Source: Agromyces aurantiacus
GTDB taxonomy: Bacteria > Actinomycetota > Actinomycetes > Actinomycetales > Microbacteriaceae
Assembly: GCF_016907355.1 (NCBI RefSeq)
Contig: NZ_JAFBBW010000001.1
Span: forward strand, 186,001 to 250,000
Reading direction: 5' to 3'
DNA: 64,000 nucleotides
The notes below the pieces were generated by a model that was not told the DNA's origin, did not search any database, and was given only the letters and a program-made list of their open reading frames with translations. Positions 14,697 through 23,561 of this stretch are shown here, piece after piece (the first letter of the stretch is position 1; every line of letters begins with the position of its first letter). The position numbers and the translations under genes are program-made.

Positions 14697-16880
14697 GTGC
14701 GCGTACTCAGGGTGTCGCACAGCGCCGTCGTCGACGAGTGGCGAGGTCGCGAGCGTGCGCTCACCGAGCTGGGCGTGGACGTCGGGCTGATCTGCGCGCG
14801 CTCGTGGCACGCCGGCGGCGCCGAGGTGGCGCTGCAGCCGCGCCCCGGCGAGCGCGTGACCGGCGCCCGCACGTTCGGCCGCCACCCCGCCCTGTTCGCG
14901 TACGACCCGCGCCCGATCTGGCGCGCGCTGGGCGAGCCGTGGGACGTGCTCGACCTGCACGAGGAGCCGTTCGCGCTCGCGACCGCCGAGGTGCTGCTGC
15001 TGCGCGCGCTGCGCCGACGGCCGCGCGGTCGCCCCCGCCCGCCCGTGGTGCTGTACACGGCGCAGAACCTGCGCAAGCGCTACCCCGTGCCGTTCCGCTG
15101 GTTCGAACGGCACGCGCTGCGCACCGCGGCCGGCGTCTCGGCGTGCAACGTCGAGGCGGCGCGCATCGTCGAGCAGAAGGGGTTCGCGGGCCGTGCGCGC
15201 GTCATCCCGCTGGGCGTCGACCTGCAGCGCTTCCGGCCGGCTGAGCGAGCGGATGGCGCGTGGCCGGCCGCTCAGCCCCGGGTGACGGATGCCTCGGGGC
15301 AGGCCTCCCAGCGTCAGGCGGCGGATGTCGCGGGGCCGGCCGCCCAGCCCCAGGTGACGGATGTCGCGGCCGCGACGTCGCACGACGCCGCCGCCGACGC
15401 CCCGATCATCGTGGGCTTCCTCGGCCGCCTCGTGCCCGAGAAGGGTCTGCTGGTGCTGCTCGACGCGCTCGCGCGCGAGCCGCGCCTGCGCCTGCGCGTC
15501 GGCGGGACCGGCCCGCTCGGCGCCGAGCTGCCGTCGCTCGCCGCCGCGGCGGGTGTCGGCGACCGCGTCGAGCTCAACGGCGCCGTCGACCCCGACGACA
15601 TCCCCGCGTTCCTGCGCGCGCTCGACGTGCTGGCGGTGCCGTCGCTGCCGACGCCGTCGTGGACCGAGCAGTTCGGCCGCGTGGCGGTGGAGGCCATGGC
15701 GTGCGGCGTGCCGGTCGTCTCGAGCGATGCGGGCGCGCTGCCCGACGTGGTCGGCGGTGCGGGCATCGTCGTGCCCGCGGGCGACGCGGCGGCCCTCGCC
15801 GAGGTGCTCGTCGAGGCCGCGGGCCCACGCGCCGCGGAACTCCGCGCGAGCGGCGCGGCGCGCGCCGAGGAGTGCAGCTGGCAGGCCGTGGGCCGGGACT
15901 ACCTCGACCTGTACCGCGCGGTGCGGCACGAGCCATCCGGCGCCGCCCCTGCGAGCACCGCGACCACCGCGACCACCGCGACCACCGCGACCACCGCGAC
16001 GGAGACCCGGCCCGTCGAGGTGATCGTCGTCGCCTACGGCTCTCCCGGCCTGCTCCGCCGCGCGCTCGAGCCCGTGCGCGACCTGCCCGTCACCGTGGTC
16101 GACAACTCGTCGATGCCCGAGATCGCGGCGTTGTGCGCCGAGCTCGGCATCCGGTACCTCGACCCCGGCCGCAACGGCGGCTTCGCCGCAGGCGTGAACG
16201 TCGGCCTCGCCGACCGGCTGGTACCGGGCGCCGACGTGCTGCTGCTCAACCCCGACGCCGCCGTCACGCCCGACGACATCGACCGGCTCGAGCGGGCCCT
16301 CCGCGCCCGCGACGACCTCGCGAGCGTGGGTCCAGCGCAGGTCGACGACGAGGGCCGTACGGCCCGCGTGGACTGGTGGCTGCCCTCGCCCGGCGGCACC
16401 TGGCTCGAGGCGCTCGGCCTCGCGCGCCTGCGCCGCGACCCGACATACGTGATCGGCTCGGTGCTGCTCCTGCGCGCCGAGGCGCTCGCGCAGGTCGGCG
16501 GGTTCGACGAGCGCTTCTTCCTGTACGCCGAGGAGGCCGACTGGGCCTACCGCGCGCACAGGCTCGGATGGCGCCATGCTGCCGTGCCCGACGCGCGCGC
16601 GATGCACGTCGGCGCGGGCACCGGCGGTGATCCGCGCCGACGCGAGGCGCACTTCCACGCGTCGCAGGAGCGCTACCTGCGCAAGCACTTCGGCGCGCTG
16701 GGCTGGCAGTGGGCGCGGCTCGGGCAGTGGCTCGGCGCGTCGGTCCGTGGCATCCTGCTTCGAGGCGATCGCGGGCGCGCGGCCCGACGGCGCGCGGCGC
16801 TCTACCTGCTCGGCCCTGCGCGGGTCGAGGCGAGGTTCCGGCGAGAGGAAGCACCGACGAGCGAGAGGCAGGCGGCATGA
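14697..16880 (+). CDS. Two-domain glycosyltransferase (GT4 + GT2 fusion)
   Basis: 727 residues with two catalytic domains. Residues ~1-415 are a GT4 enzyme (VGFLGRLVPEKGLLVLLDAL; PSLPTPSWTEQFGRVAVEAMACGVPVVSSDAGALPDVVG). Residues ~440-700 are a GT2, rhamnosyltransferase-like enzyme (VIVVAYGSPGLLRRAL, GRNGGFAAGVN, LLLNPDAAVTP, GGFDERFFLYAEEADWAYRA). Two repeat-built segments occur: a duplicated PAAQP-x-VTD stretch inside the GT4 half and a Thr-Ala-Thr linker between domains. It could add two consecutive sugars. The start is GTG at 14697; AGGAG at 14676-14680 is rather far upstream. Confidence 0.87.
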   Translation: MRVLRVSHSAVVDEWRGRERALTELGVDVGLICARSWHAGGAEVALQPRPGERVTGARTFGRHPALFAYDPRPIWRALGEPWDVLDLHEEPFALATAEVLLLRALRRRPRGRPRPPVVLYTAQNLRKRYPVPFRWFERHALRTAAGVSACNVEAARIVEQKGFAGRARVIPLGVDLQRFRPAERADGAWPAAQPRVTDASGQASQRQAADVAGPAAQPQVTDVAAATSHDAAADAPIIVGFLGRLVPEKGLLVLLDALAREPRLRLRVGGTGPLGAELPSLAAAAGVGDRVELNGAVDPDDIPAFLRALDVLAVPSLPTPSWTEQFGRVAVEAMACGVPVVSSDAGALPDVVGGAGIVVPAGDAAALAEVLVEAAGPRAAELRASGAARAEECSWQAVGRDYLDLYRAVRHEPSGAAPASTATTATTATTATTATETRPVEVIVVAYGSPGLLRRALEPVRDLPVTVVDNSSMPEIAALCAELGIRYLDPGRNGGFAAGVNVGLADRLVPGADVLLLNPDAAVTPDDIDRLERALRARDDLASVGPAQVDDEGRTARVDWWLPSPGGTWLEALGLARLRRDPTYVIGSVLLLRAEALAQVGGFDERFFLYAEEADWAYRAHRLGWRHAAVPDARAMHVGAGTGGDPRRREAHFHASQERYLRKHFGALGWQWARLGQWLGASVRGILLRGDRGRAARRRAALYLLGPARVEARFRREEAPTSERQAA
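15249..15365 (+). repeat. Duplicated 45-bp coding unit in the GT4 half
   Basis: A 45-base unit, starting GCGGATG and containing GGCCGGCCGC then CAGCCCC and GGTGACGGATG, occurs at 15249-15293 and again at 15321-15365, offset by 72 bases (24 codons). It encodes ADGAWPAAQPRVTDA and ADVAGPAAQPQVTDV in an inter-lobe insert. Confidence 0.7.
15957..16001 (+). repeat. 9-bp tandem repeat encoding an interdomain linker
   Basis: Five near-perfect copies of ACCGCGACC encode the Thr-Ala-Thr repeat that joins the GT4 and GT2 domains. The unit is a multiple of three, so copy-number change by slippage would alter linker length without breaking the frame. Confidence 0.8.
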
Positions 16881-18112
16881 CGCGGATCGTGCAGATCGTG
16901 CCGTTCATCGGCCCCGGCACGGGCGTGGCCGGTGTCGCGTGGAACCTCGAGAAGGAACTGCAGGCCCTCGGCGCCACCGTCGAGCGCTTCACGTTCGACG
17001 ACGCGCGCCGGCACCGCATGCGCCGCTGGCCGAAGAACACCGTGCTCGCCCGCATCCGCGGCGGCTGGCGCATGGTGTGGTTCAGCACGGTCGGCACCCG
17101 GCGCGCGAAGCGGTTCCTCGCCGAGCGCCCCGACGCGGTCGTGATCTGCCACAACAACGTGATGGCGGGCGACGTGTACGTGAACCACGGCGTGCTGCTC
17201 GCCTCGATGCGGGCGCGGGGCCGCTCGCGGTGGGGCATCTACCGCAACCCCATCCACGTGTTCATCTACCTTCGCGACCGCATCCGCTACCGGGGTCGCA
17301 CGCATCGGGCGGTCGTCGCGCTGTCCGAGCAGGATGCCGCCGACCTCCGCACGACGTACGGCCCCGTGCGGCCCCGGGTCGTGGTGATCCCGAACGGCGT
17401 CGACCTCGACCGCTTCCGGCCGCCGACCCCCGAGGAGCGCCAGGCGGCGCGCGCCGACCTGAAGCTCGGCACCGAGGAGCGCGTCGCCGTGTTTGTGGGG
17501 CACGAGTTCTCGCGCAAGGGCCTCTCGTACGCGATCCGCGGGCTCGAGCACGCGCCGAGCGTGCTCCTGATGATCATCGGCGGCAACGACCTCATCATCG
17601 CCGAGGCGTTCGAGGAGGCGAAGCAGCACGGCGTCGGCGACCGCGTCCTCTTCCTCGGGCCGCGTTCGAACCTCGGGCGATTCCTCGCCGCCGCCGACAT
17701 GTTCGTCTTCCCGAGCGCCTACGAGGCCAACGCGCTGGTGATCCTCGAGGCGCTCGCGAGCGGCCTGCCGGTCATCGCCACGCCCGTGGGCTTCGCGCCC
17801 GAGATCATCGTCGACGGCGAGAACGGGTTCCTCGTCGAGCGCGATCCTCGTGCGGTCGGCGAGCGGATGGAGCAGCTCGCGAGCCTCGAGGTCGCCGAGC
17901 TCGACGAGTGGCGCCGTCGGGCGCGCGAGTCGATGGTGCCGTTCGGCTGGCCGAGCATCGCGCAGCGCTACCTCGAGCTCGCCGAGGAGGTGCGTGCCGA
18001 GCGCGACGCCGAGGCGTCGGCCGGCGCCGCGGCCTCGGCACGCGCGTCGGCGTCCGGCACGCCGGCGTCCGGCACGCCGGTGTCCGGCCCGTCCGACCGG
18101 GCAGGCGGATGA
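16877..18112 (+). CDS. Glycosyltransferase, GT4 family (paralogue of the next gene)
   Basis: A 411-residue GT-B enzyme. The donor-site segment VFVGHEFSRKGLSYAIRGLE and the family's E-x7-E region (FPSAYEANALVILEALASGLPVIATPVGFAPEII) are clear. The N-terminal half contains VWFSTVGTRRAKRFLAERPDA and NNVMAGDVYVNHGVLL, which recur almost word for word in the next gene, so the pair arose by tandem duplication. The C-terminus ends in an Ala/Ser/Gly/Pro-rich tail with repeated SGTP units. The ATG overlaps the upstream stop (ATGA), and the next gene overlaps in the same way. Confidence 0.88.
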   Translation: MTRIVQIVPFIGPGTGVAGVAWNLEKELQALGATVERFTFDDARRHRMRRWPKNTVLARIRGGWRMVWFSTVGTRRAKRFLAERPDAVVICHNNVMAGDVYVNHGVLLASMRARGRSRWGIYRNPIHVFIYLRDRIRYRGRTHRAVVALSEQDAADLRTTYGPVRPRVVVIPNGVDLDRFRPPTPEERQAARADLKLGTEERVAVFVGHEFSRKGLSYAIRGLEHAPSVLLMIIGGNDLIIAEAFEEAKQHGVGDRVLFLGPRSNLGRFLAAADMFVFPSAYEANALVILEALASGLPVIATPVGFAPEIIVDGENGFLVERDPRAVGERMEQLASLEVAELDEWRRRARESMVPFGWPSIAQRYLELAEEVRAERDAEASAGAAASARASASGTPASGTPVSGPSDRAGG

Positions 18113-20259
18113 CGCGGATCGTGCAGATCGCGCCGTCGATCGAGCCCGGCAGCGGGGTCGGCGGCGTGGCGCACGCGCTCGAGCGCGAGTTCCTCGCCGC
18201 GGGCGTGGAGGTCGAGCGGTTCACGGCCGCGGAGGCCGGGCGCACGCTCGCGCGCCCGCACCGGACGGCGCTCGGCCTGCACCTGGCGCGGGCCGCGAAC
18301 GTCGTGTGGTTCAGCACGGTCGGCACCCGGCGCGCGCGCCGCTTCCTCGCGGAGCGACCCGACGCGATCTCGATCACGCACAACGACGTGATGGCGGGCG
18401 ACGTCTACGTCAACCACGGCCTCCTGCAGGCCGCGATGCGCGCCCGCGGCAACTGCGCGTGGCGGATGGTGCGCAACCCCGTGCACCTCTTCACCGCGGC
18501 GCGCGACCGCTTCCGCTACCGCGGCCGCACGCATCGCGCCGTCGTGGCCCTCACGAGCCAGGAGGCGCGGCTGCTGCGCGAGGTCTACGGCCGCGTGCAT
18601 GCGCCGATCACCGTCATCCCGAACGGCGTCGACGCAGAGCGGTTCCGGCCGGGCGACGCCGCCGAGCGCGACGCGGTGCGACGCGAGCTGGGGCTGCCGG
18701 ATGACGCGACCACGGCGCTCTTCATCGGCCACGAGTTCGAGCGCAAGGGCCTCGCCATCGCGATCGACGCGCTGCGCGTCGCGACCGACGTCGTGCTGCT
18801 GGTCGTCGGCGGGACGCCCGAGATGATCCGTCGGGCGCACGCCCACGCCGAGCGCGCCGGCGTCGCCGACCGCGTCGTGTTCGCCGGCGAGCGCCCCGAC
18901 CCGGTGCCGTGCCTGCACGCGGCCGACCTGCTCGTGCTGCCGAGCGCGTACGAGGCGAACGCGCTCGTCGTGCTCGAGGCGCTCTCGTGCGGGCTGCCCG
19001 TGGTGTCGACCCCCGTCGGCTTCGCCCCCGATCTCATCGCCGACGGCGAGAACGGGTACATCGTCGACCGGTCGGCCGACTCGGTGGGCGCCAGGCTCGC
19101 CGAGCTCGCCGCGCAGCCGCTCGACGCGTGGCGCGACCGCGCGCGGCGCACGGCCGAACGGTACTCCTGGCGCGAGGTCGCGGGGCGCTACCTCGAGCTC
19201 GTGCGCTCGCTCGAGGCCGACCGCGGGCGTCTTCGCATCCTGCACGCCATCCGCTCCGACGGATTCTCGGGCGTCGAGCAGTTCGTGCTGCGCCTCGCGC
19301 TGCAGCAGGCGGCCGACGGACACCGCGTGGCCGTGATCGGCGGGGCGACCGACCGCATGCGGCCCGAGCTGGAGGCCGCCGGTATCCCCCACATCGCCGC
19401 CGCGCGCACGGACGAGGTGCTGCGGGCGGTGCGGCGACACGCGCACCAGGTCGATGTCGTGAACACGCACATGACCGCCGCCGAGATCGGCACGGTCGCC
19501 GCGCTCGCGGTCGCCCGGCGCCCGCGCCCGGCCGTCGTGGCGACCCGGCATTTCGCCAAGCGGCGGGGGCACGTCGGGCCCGTGCGCATCGACGCACTCG
19601 TGCGCCGCCGCATCCGCGCCGAGATCTCGATCAGCGACGCCGTGGCGACCGCGATCGAGCGGCCGAGCACCGTCGTGCACACGGGCATCGCCCCGCGCCC
19701 CGAGGCGGATGCGTCGCAGCGCGAGCGCACCGTGCTCATCGCGCAGCGCCTCCAGCCCGAGAAGCGCACGGATGTCGGCGTGCGCGCGTTCGCCGCCTCC
19801 GGGCTCGCCGGCGAGGGATGGACGCTCGACGTCGCGGGTGTCGGGCCGGAGCGCCCGGCCCTCGAGCGGCTGGCCGCCGACCTGGGGATCGCGCCATTCG
19901 TGCGGTTCACCGGCTACCGCCGCGACCTGCCCGAGCTCATGGCCCGCGCGGGGATGCTGCTTGCGCCGTGCCCGGTCGAAGGGCTCGGGCTCACGCTCAT
20001 CGAGGCAATGGCGAGCGGGCTGCCGCCGGTCGCCGCGGACGCGGCCGGCCACGTCGAGGTGCTCGCGGGCCTCGACCCCCGGTGTCGCTTCGCGCCCGGC
20101 GACGCGGAGGCGGCCGGCCTCGTGTTGCGCGCGCTGGCCCACGACGACGCGGGGCGTGCCGCGCACGGCGCGGCCGCACGCGAGCGCCAGCAGCAGCACT
20201 TCTCGCTCCGCGCGCAGGCCGATGCGACCGAGGCGGTCTACCGGAGCGTGCGGCGATGA
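18109..20259 (+). CDS. Two-domain glycosyltransferase (GT4 + GT4 fusion)
   Basis: 716 residues. Residues ~1-370 repeat the whole architecture of the preceding gene (MTRIVQIAPSIEPGSGVGGVA; VWFSTVGTRRARRFLAERPDA; FIGHEFERKGLAIAIDALR; LPSAYEANALVVLEALSCGLPVVSTPVGFAPDLI). Residues ~375-716 are a second, distinct GT4 (RILHAIRSDGFSGVEQFVLRLA; IAQRLQPEKRTDVGVRAF; APCPVEGLGLTLIEAMASGLPPVAADAAGHVE). The two active sites suggest two successive transfers or a tethered pair. It overlaps both neighbours by four bases, so all four genes from 14697 are probably one operon. Confidence 0.87.
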   Translation: MTRIVQIAPSIEPGSGVGGVAHALEREFLAAGVEVERFTAAEAGRTLARPHRTALGLHLARAANVVWFSTVGTRRARRFLAERPDAISITHNDVMAGDVYVNHGLLQAAMRARGNCAWRMVRNPVHLFTAARDRFRYRGRTHRAVVALTSQEARLLREVYGRVHAPITVIPNGVDAERFRPGDAAERDAVRRELGLPDDATTALFIGHEFERKGLAIAIDALRVATDVVLLVVGGTPEMIRRAHAHAERAGVADRVVFAGERPDPVPCLHAADLLVLPSAYEANALVVLEALSCGLPVVSTPVGFAPDLIADGENGYIVDRSADSVGARLAELAAQPLDAWRDRARRTAERYSWREVAGRYLELVRSLEADRGRLRILHAIRSDGFSGVEQFVLRLALQQAADGHRVAVIGGATDRMRPELEAAGIPHIAAARTDEVLRAVRRHAHQVDVVNTHMTAAEIGTVAALAVARRPRPAVVATRHFAKRRGHVGPVRIDALVRRRIRAEISISDAVATAIERPSTVVHTGIAPRPEADASQRERTVLIAQRLQPEKRTDVGVRAFAASGLAGEGWTLDVAGVGPERPALERLAADLGIAPFVRFTGYRRDLPELMARAGMLLAPCPVEGLGLTLIEAMASGLPPVAADAAGHVEVLAGLDPRCRFAPGDAEAAGLVLRALAHDDAGRAAHGAAARERQQQHFSLRAQADATEAVYRSVRR

Positions 20260-21398
20260 CCGATCTCGTCGTCGTCTCGCTCGAACGCTGGGACGAGGTG
20301 TGGCGCCGCAACCAGCATCTCGTCGCCGGCCTGCTGCGCGCCGACCCCGCGCTGCGCGTGCTGTTCGTCGAGCCGCCCGCCGACCCGACGCACGACCTCC
20401 GGTCGCGGCGCGTGCCGCGCCTCGGCCGCGGCCGGCGCGAGCTGACCGACGTCGACGGGGTCGGCGCGGGCCGGCTCTGGACGCTGCAATCGACGAAATG
20501 GCTGCCGCGCCGCCTCGATCCGCGCGCCGACGAGCGACTCGCCCGCGCGGTGATGCGCGCTGCCGACCGCCTCGGCCTGCGCCATCCGCTGCTCTGGCTC
20601 AACGACCCGGGCTACGTCGGGCTCGCCGAGCGCTCGGGCTGGCGCACCCTCTACGACGTCACCGACGACTGGCTCACGGCCGACCGCCCGGAGGCGGAGC
20701 GGCGTCGGGCCGCGACGAACGAGGGCCGGCTGCTCGAGCTCGCCGGTGAAGTCGTCGTGTGCTCGCCCGAGCTCTCACGACGCAAGGCGGGATCCGCACG
20801 CTCGATCACGCTGATCCCCAACGGGGTGGATGCCGCGGCCTACCGCCGTCCGGTCGAGCGCCCCGGCGACCTGCCGGGCCGGCCCGTCGCGCTCTACCTC
20901 GGCACGGCGCACCCCGACCGCATCGACGTCGACCTGTGCGAGGCCACGGCACGCGAGCTGGGTGACGGCGGCACGCTCGTGCTGGTCGGACCGAACCTCC
21001 TCGGCGACGCCGCCTCCGATCGGCTGCGTCGCGCGGGCGTGCGACTGCTCGGCCCGCGGCCGCGGGAGGCGGTCGTCGGCTACCTCCAGCACGCCGACGT
21101 CCTCGTCGTGCCGCACGTCGTGACCGACTTCACCGACAGCCTCGACCCGATCAAGCTCTACGAGTACCAGGCCGTCGGGCGTCCGGTGGTCTCGACGCCG
21201 GTGGCGGGGTTCCGGGACGCCGTCGACAAGCGGGTCACCATCGCGGATGCCGCGGGCTTCCCCGCGGCCGTCCTCTCGGCGCTCGCGGCGTCGCAGCCCT
21301 TCCCGCACGGCGCCGACGGGCCCACCAGCGACTGGAGCATCCGCGTCGCGGCGATGCGCGACGTGCTCGCGCGGCTCGGCAGGCACGCCGACGACTAG
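20256..21398 (+). CDS. Glycosyltransferase, GT-B fold
   Basis: 380 residues, with the layout of GT-B proteins that resemble teichuronic-acid (TuaH-like) transferases. It begins VVVSLERWDEVWRRNQHLVAGLL, then LRVLFVEPPADPTHD, a central YDVTDDWLTADRPEAERRR, and C-terminal ALYLGTAHPDRIDVDLCEA and VLVVPHVVTDFTDSLDPIKLYEYQAVGRPVVSTPVAGFRD. The last segment is the nucleotide-sugar binding region. The ATG at 20256 overlaps the previous stop. Its TAG stop shares the palindrome CTAG with the stop of the convergent gene. The sugar is not predictable. Confidence 0.82.
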   Translation: MTDLVVVSLERWDEVWRRNQHLVAGLLRADPALRVLFVEPPADPTHDLRSRRVPRLGRGRRELTDVDGVGAGRLWTLQSTKWLPRRLDPRADERLARAVMRAADRLGLRHPLLWLNDPGYVGLAERSGWRTLYDVTDDWLTADRPEAERRRAATNEGRLLELAGEVVVCSPELSRRKAGSARSITLIPNGVDAAAYRRPVERPGDLPGRPVALYLGTAHPDRIDVDLCEATARELGDGGTLVLVGPNLLGDAASDRLRRAGVRLLGPRPREAVVGYLQHADVLVVPHVVTDFTDSLDPIKLYEYQAVGRPVVSTPVAGFRDAVDKRVTIADAAGFPAAVLSALAASQPFPHGADGPTSDWSIRVAAMRDVLARLGRHADD

Positions 21399-22552
21399 AG
21401 CTCCTCGAGCACCCGGCGGAGTCGCGCCCACGACCACGACCAGTCGTGGGCGAGCGCGTAGGCGCGCGAGGCGGCCGCCCGGCGCGCGCGCTCGGCCGGA
21501 TCGTCCGCGAGCGCGGCGATCGCGTCGGCGAGCGTCGCAGGGTCGTCGGGTGCGACGAGGATCCCGGCGTCGCCGACGACGTCGGGCAGGCCCCCGATGC
21601 GGCTCGCGATCACCGGCAGGCCCGTCGCGAGTCCCTCCGATGCGGTGAGCCCGCTCGGTTCGGCCCAGCGCGAGGGCACGACGAGGGCGTCGGCGCTGCG
21701 CAGCAGGTCGGGCAGCGACATCCGGTCGACGAAGGGCTCGAAGCGGATGTCGGCGCCGGAATCCTGCGCGGTGCGGCGGAGCTCGCGCTCGAACGCCGAC
21801 AGCGGGGCGTCGCGCGCGAAGCCCCGGCTGCCGACGATCACGAACTCGAGGTCGGGTCGCTGCAGGCGCGCCGCGGCCTCGACGAGCACGTCGGGGCCCT
21901 TCTCGGCGATCATCCGGCCGACGAACATGATGCGCAACGGCTTGCCGGGCGGTCTCGGCGGCGCGTCGTCGCCAGCCGGTGAGAACTGCACGGCGTCGAC
22001 GCCGTTGGGCACCACGTGCACCTGGTCGGCGAGGGCCGGTGGCAGGGCCGCCCGGGTCCGGTCGGCGAGCGAGTCGCTCACGCACACGATCGCGGCGACG
22101 CCCGCCAACGCGCGACCGGCCTCAGCCCGGGTGTAGGTGCGCAGCAGGTCGTTGTGCGCGTACAGGATCACCTGGTGCGGCGAGTCGCGCAGCAACCAGG
22201 GCAGCACGGGCGCATTGTGCGCGAGCACGATCGACGGCTCGCGTGCGCGGATGGCGTCGGCGACCGGGGTGAAGAACCGCGCGGTTCCTCGGCGCACGCC
22301 GCCGAGACGTGCACGCACCAAGTCGAGCCCGCGCTCGTTCCGGGTGAGCCACGGCGCACTGTCGTACTCGATCGGCTCGGCGCTGTCGTACCTCGGCCGC
22401 ATGGTCGACCGGTCGACGACCACCGCCTGCGGCCACGGCGGCACGTCGCGGGCCGCCGCCGACGCGAGACCGTGCACCACGGTCGGAATGGCGGAGCCGG
22501 TGCGCGGCGAGAAGTGGTCGCCGGGCGTGATGGCGTGGATGACGGTCGTCAC
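21395..22552 (-). CDS. Glycosyltransferase, GT4 family
   Basis: A 385-residue GT-B enzyme. The N-terminal TPGDHFSPRTGSAIPTVVHGL is an acceptor-side loop. The C-terminal donor site reads MFVGRMIAEKGPDVLVEAAARL, then VPSRWAEPSGLTASEGLATGLPVIASRIGGLPDVVGDAGI. The GTG at 22552 has a strong GAGGTGAT ribosome site six bases upstream. Tail-to-tail with the previous gene, the two stop codons overlap in CTAG (21395-21398), so no bidirectional terminator fits between them. Confidence 0.88.
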   Translation of the reverse strand: MTTVIHAITPGDHFSPRTGSAIPTVVHGLASAAARDVPPWPQAVVVDRSTMRPRYDSAEPIEYDSAPWLTRNERGLDLVRARLGGVRRGTARFFTPVADAIRAREPSIVLAHNAPVLPWLLRDSPHQVILYAHNDLLRTYTRAEAGRALAGVAAIVCVSDSLADRTRAALPPALADQVHVVPNGVDAVQFSPAGDDAPPRPPGKPLRIMFVGRMIAEKGPDVLVEAAARLQRPDLEFVIVGSRGFARDAPLSAFERELRRTAQDSGADIRFEPFVDRMSLPDLLRSADALVVPSRWAEPSGLTASEGLATGLPVIASRIGGLPDVVGDAGILVAPDDPATLADAIAALADDPAERARRAAASRAYALAHDWSWSWARLRRVLEEL

Positions 22553-22587
22553 GCCCGATCACCTCTCGACCGTGGCTGGGAACGCGG

Positions 22588-22621
22588 AACGGGGTGCGCC
22601 GCATGAGCGGCGCACCCCGTT
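22588..22621 (-). terminator. Strong stem-loop terminator after the Tat-secreted protein gene
   Basis: A perfect 15-bp stem (AACGGGGTGCGCCGC with its complement) closes over a 4-base loop and extends a few pairs further with one wobble. It lies 16 bases past the stop of the minus-strand gene at 22638-23222, before the GTG of the next minus-strand gene. Confidence 0.8.
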
Positions 22622-22637
22622 TCGCTGGAGCTCAGGC

Positions 22638-23222
22638 CTACGCCTGGTAGAACGGCGGGTCGCAGGTGGGCGCACCCGTCGGGAACGGCACGCGGCTCGA
22701 GCACGGCGGGAACGCGTCGATGGTGATGCCGGAGATGACGATCGGCGCGTGGTCGGTGTCGTCGCAGTCGTGACCCCACGGGATCGTGAGCTGCAGCGTG
22801 ACCGACTGGTTCGCGCTGTTGTCGGAGTTCGCGTACACGATGACCTTGACGCAGTCACCGGGCTCGATGGGCGTGCAGTACGTGGGGTTGATGCCCACGA
22901 CCGTGAAGGGCAGGCCCGACGACACGATCGAGATCGACGGCTTGAGGACGATGTCCTTGTTCGTGTTGTTGCAGACGAGCAGCGGAATCGCGAACGCCTT
23001 GTTGGGGTCGAGGCCGGGCAGGCCGGCGAAGAGCTCGGCACAACCCTGGGCGCTGTTGCCGGGGAGCTTACAGGCCTCGCCGACCGAGACGTCCGGCGGG
23101 TTGCCGGACGCGGCGTAGGCGGGCGCGGGAACGGCGAGGGCGACGGCGGGCACGGACCACGCCATGGCCTTGGCCACCGTGCGACGGGAGATGCCGGGCT
23201 TCGGCTCTTCGAGGTCGCTCAT
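22638..23222 (-). CDS. Secreted Cys-rich protein with Tat-type signal, unknown function
   Basis: 194 residues. The N-terminus has a twin-arginine motif and hydrophobic core (GISRRTVAKAMAWSVPAVALAVPAPAYAASG) with an AYA cleavage site near residue 38. The mature ~155 residues look all-beta: alternating hydrophobic strands (IPLLVCNNTNKDIVLKPSISIV; VTLQLTIPWG) and eight cysteines that could form disulfides outside the cell. The fold resembles an immunoglobulin-like surface domain, but no family is recognised. The ATG at 23222 has a perfect AGGAGG seven bases upstream and the gene ends in its own terminator, so it is a well-expressed single unit inside the polysaccharide locus. Confidence 0.8.
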   Translation of the reverse strand: MSDLEEPKPGISRRTVAKAMAWSVPAVALAVPAPAYAASGNPPDVSVGEACKLPGNSAQGCAELFAGLPGLDPNKAFAIPLLVCNNTNKDIVLKPSISIVSSGLPFTVVGINPTYCTPIEPGDCVKVIVYANSDNSANQSVTLQLTIPWGHDCDDTDHAPIVISGITIDAFPPCSSRVPFPTGAPTCDPPFYQA

Positions 23223-23561
23223 TGGGGATCCTCCTGGACTTTCGCTGTTGTGTGGCGACCCTCGCTGGTACTTTTCGGGTCATCCTCGGTTGCATGCAGG
23301 TTGAGGTACCGGTGCACACTATCGGGTTTTCACAGCCAACTCTAGGGGTCGAGGGATCCTCGCCCGACCATTCCCCACCCCACCTTCGGGTGACAAACGG
23401 TCACACGACGACACGTGCGGAAGGGCATTCCGGGCAACGATAGCGACACGTCCATTCGCTCGAATGGAACGACGCGCCGTCGGATCGATAGATTCGGACG
23501 GGGCGGAGCCAGGGGCGTCCGGGCCCATTCACGCTCCGCCCATCGGAGGGACCAGCCGCAC
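23223..23561. promoter_or_regulatory. Divergent 339-base intergenic region with a palindrome
   Basis: It separates the Tat protein gene (minus) from a glycosyltransferase (plus) and is visibly less GC-rich than its surroundings. It contains the 16-base dyad CCATTCG-CT-CGAATGG at 23452-23467, a small dyad GTGAC-N5-GTCAC near 23392-23406, and a candidate plus-strand -10 box TAGATT at 23489-23494. No coding frame with good codon bias is seen. Confidence 0.45.
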
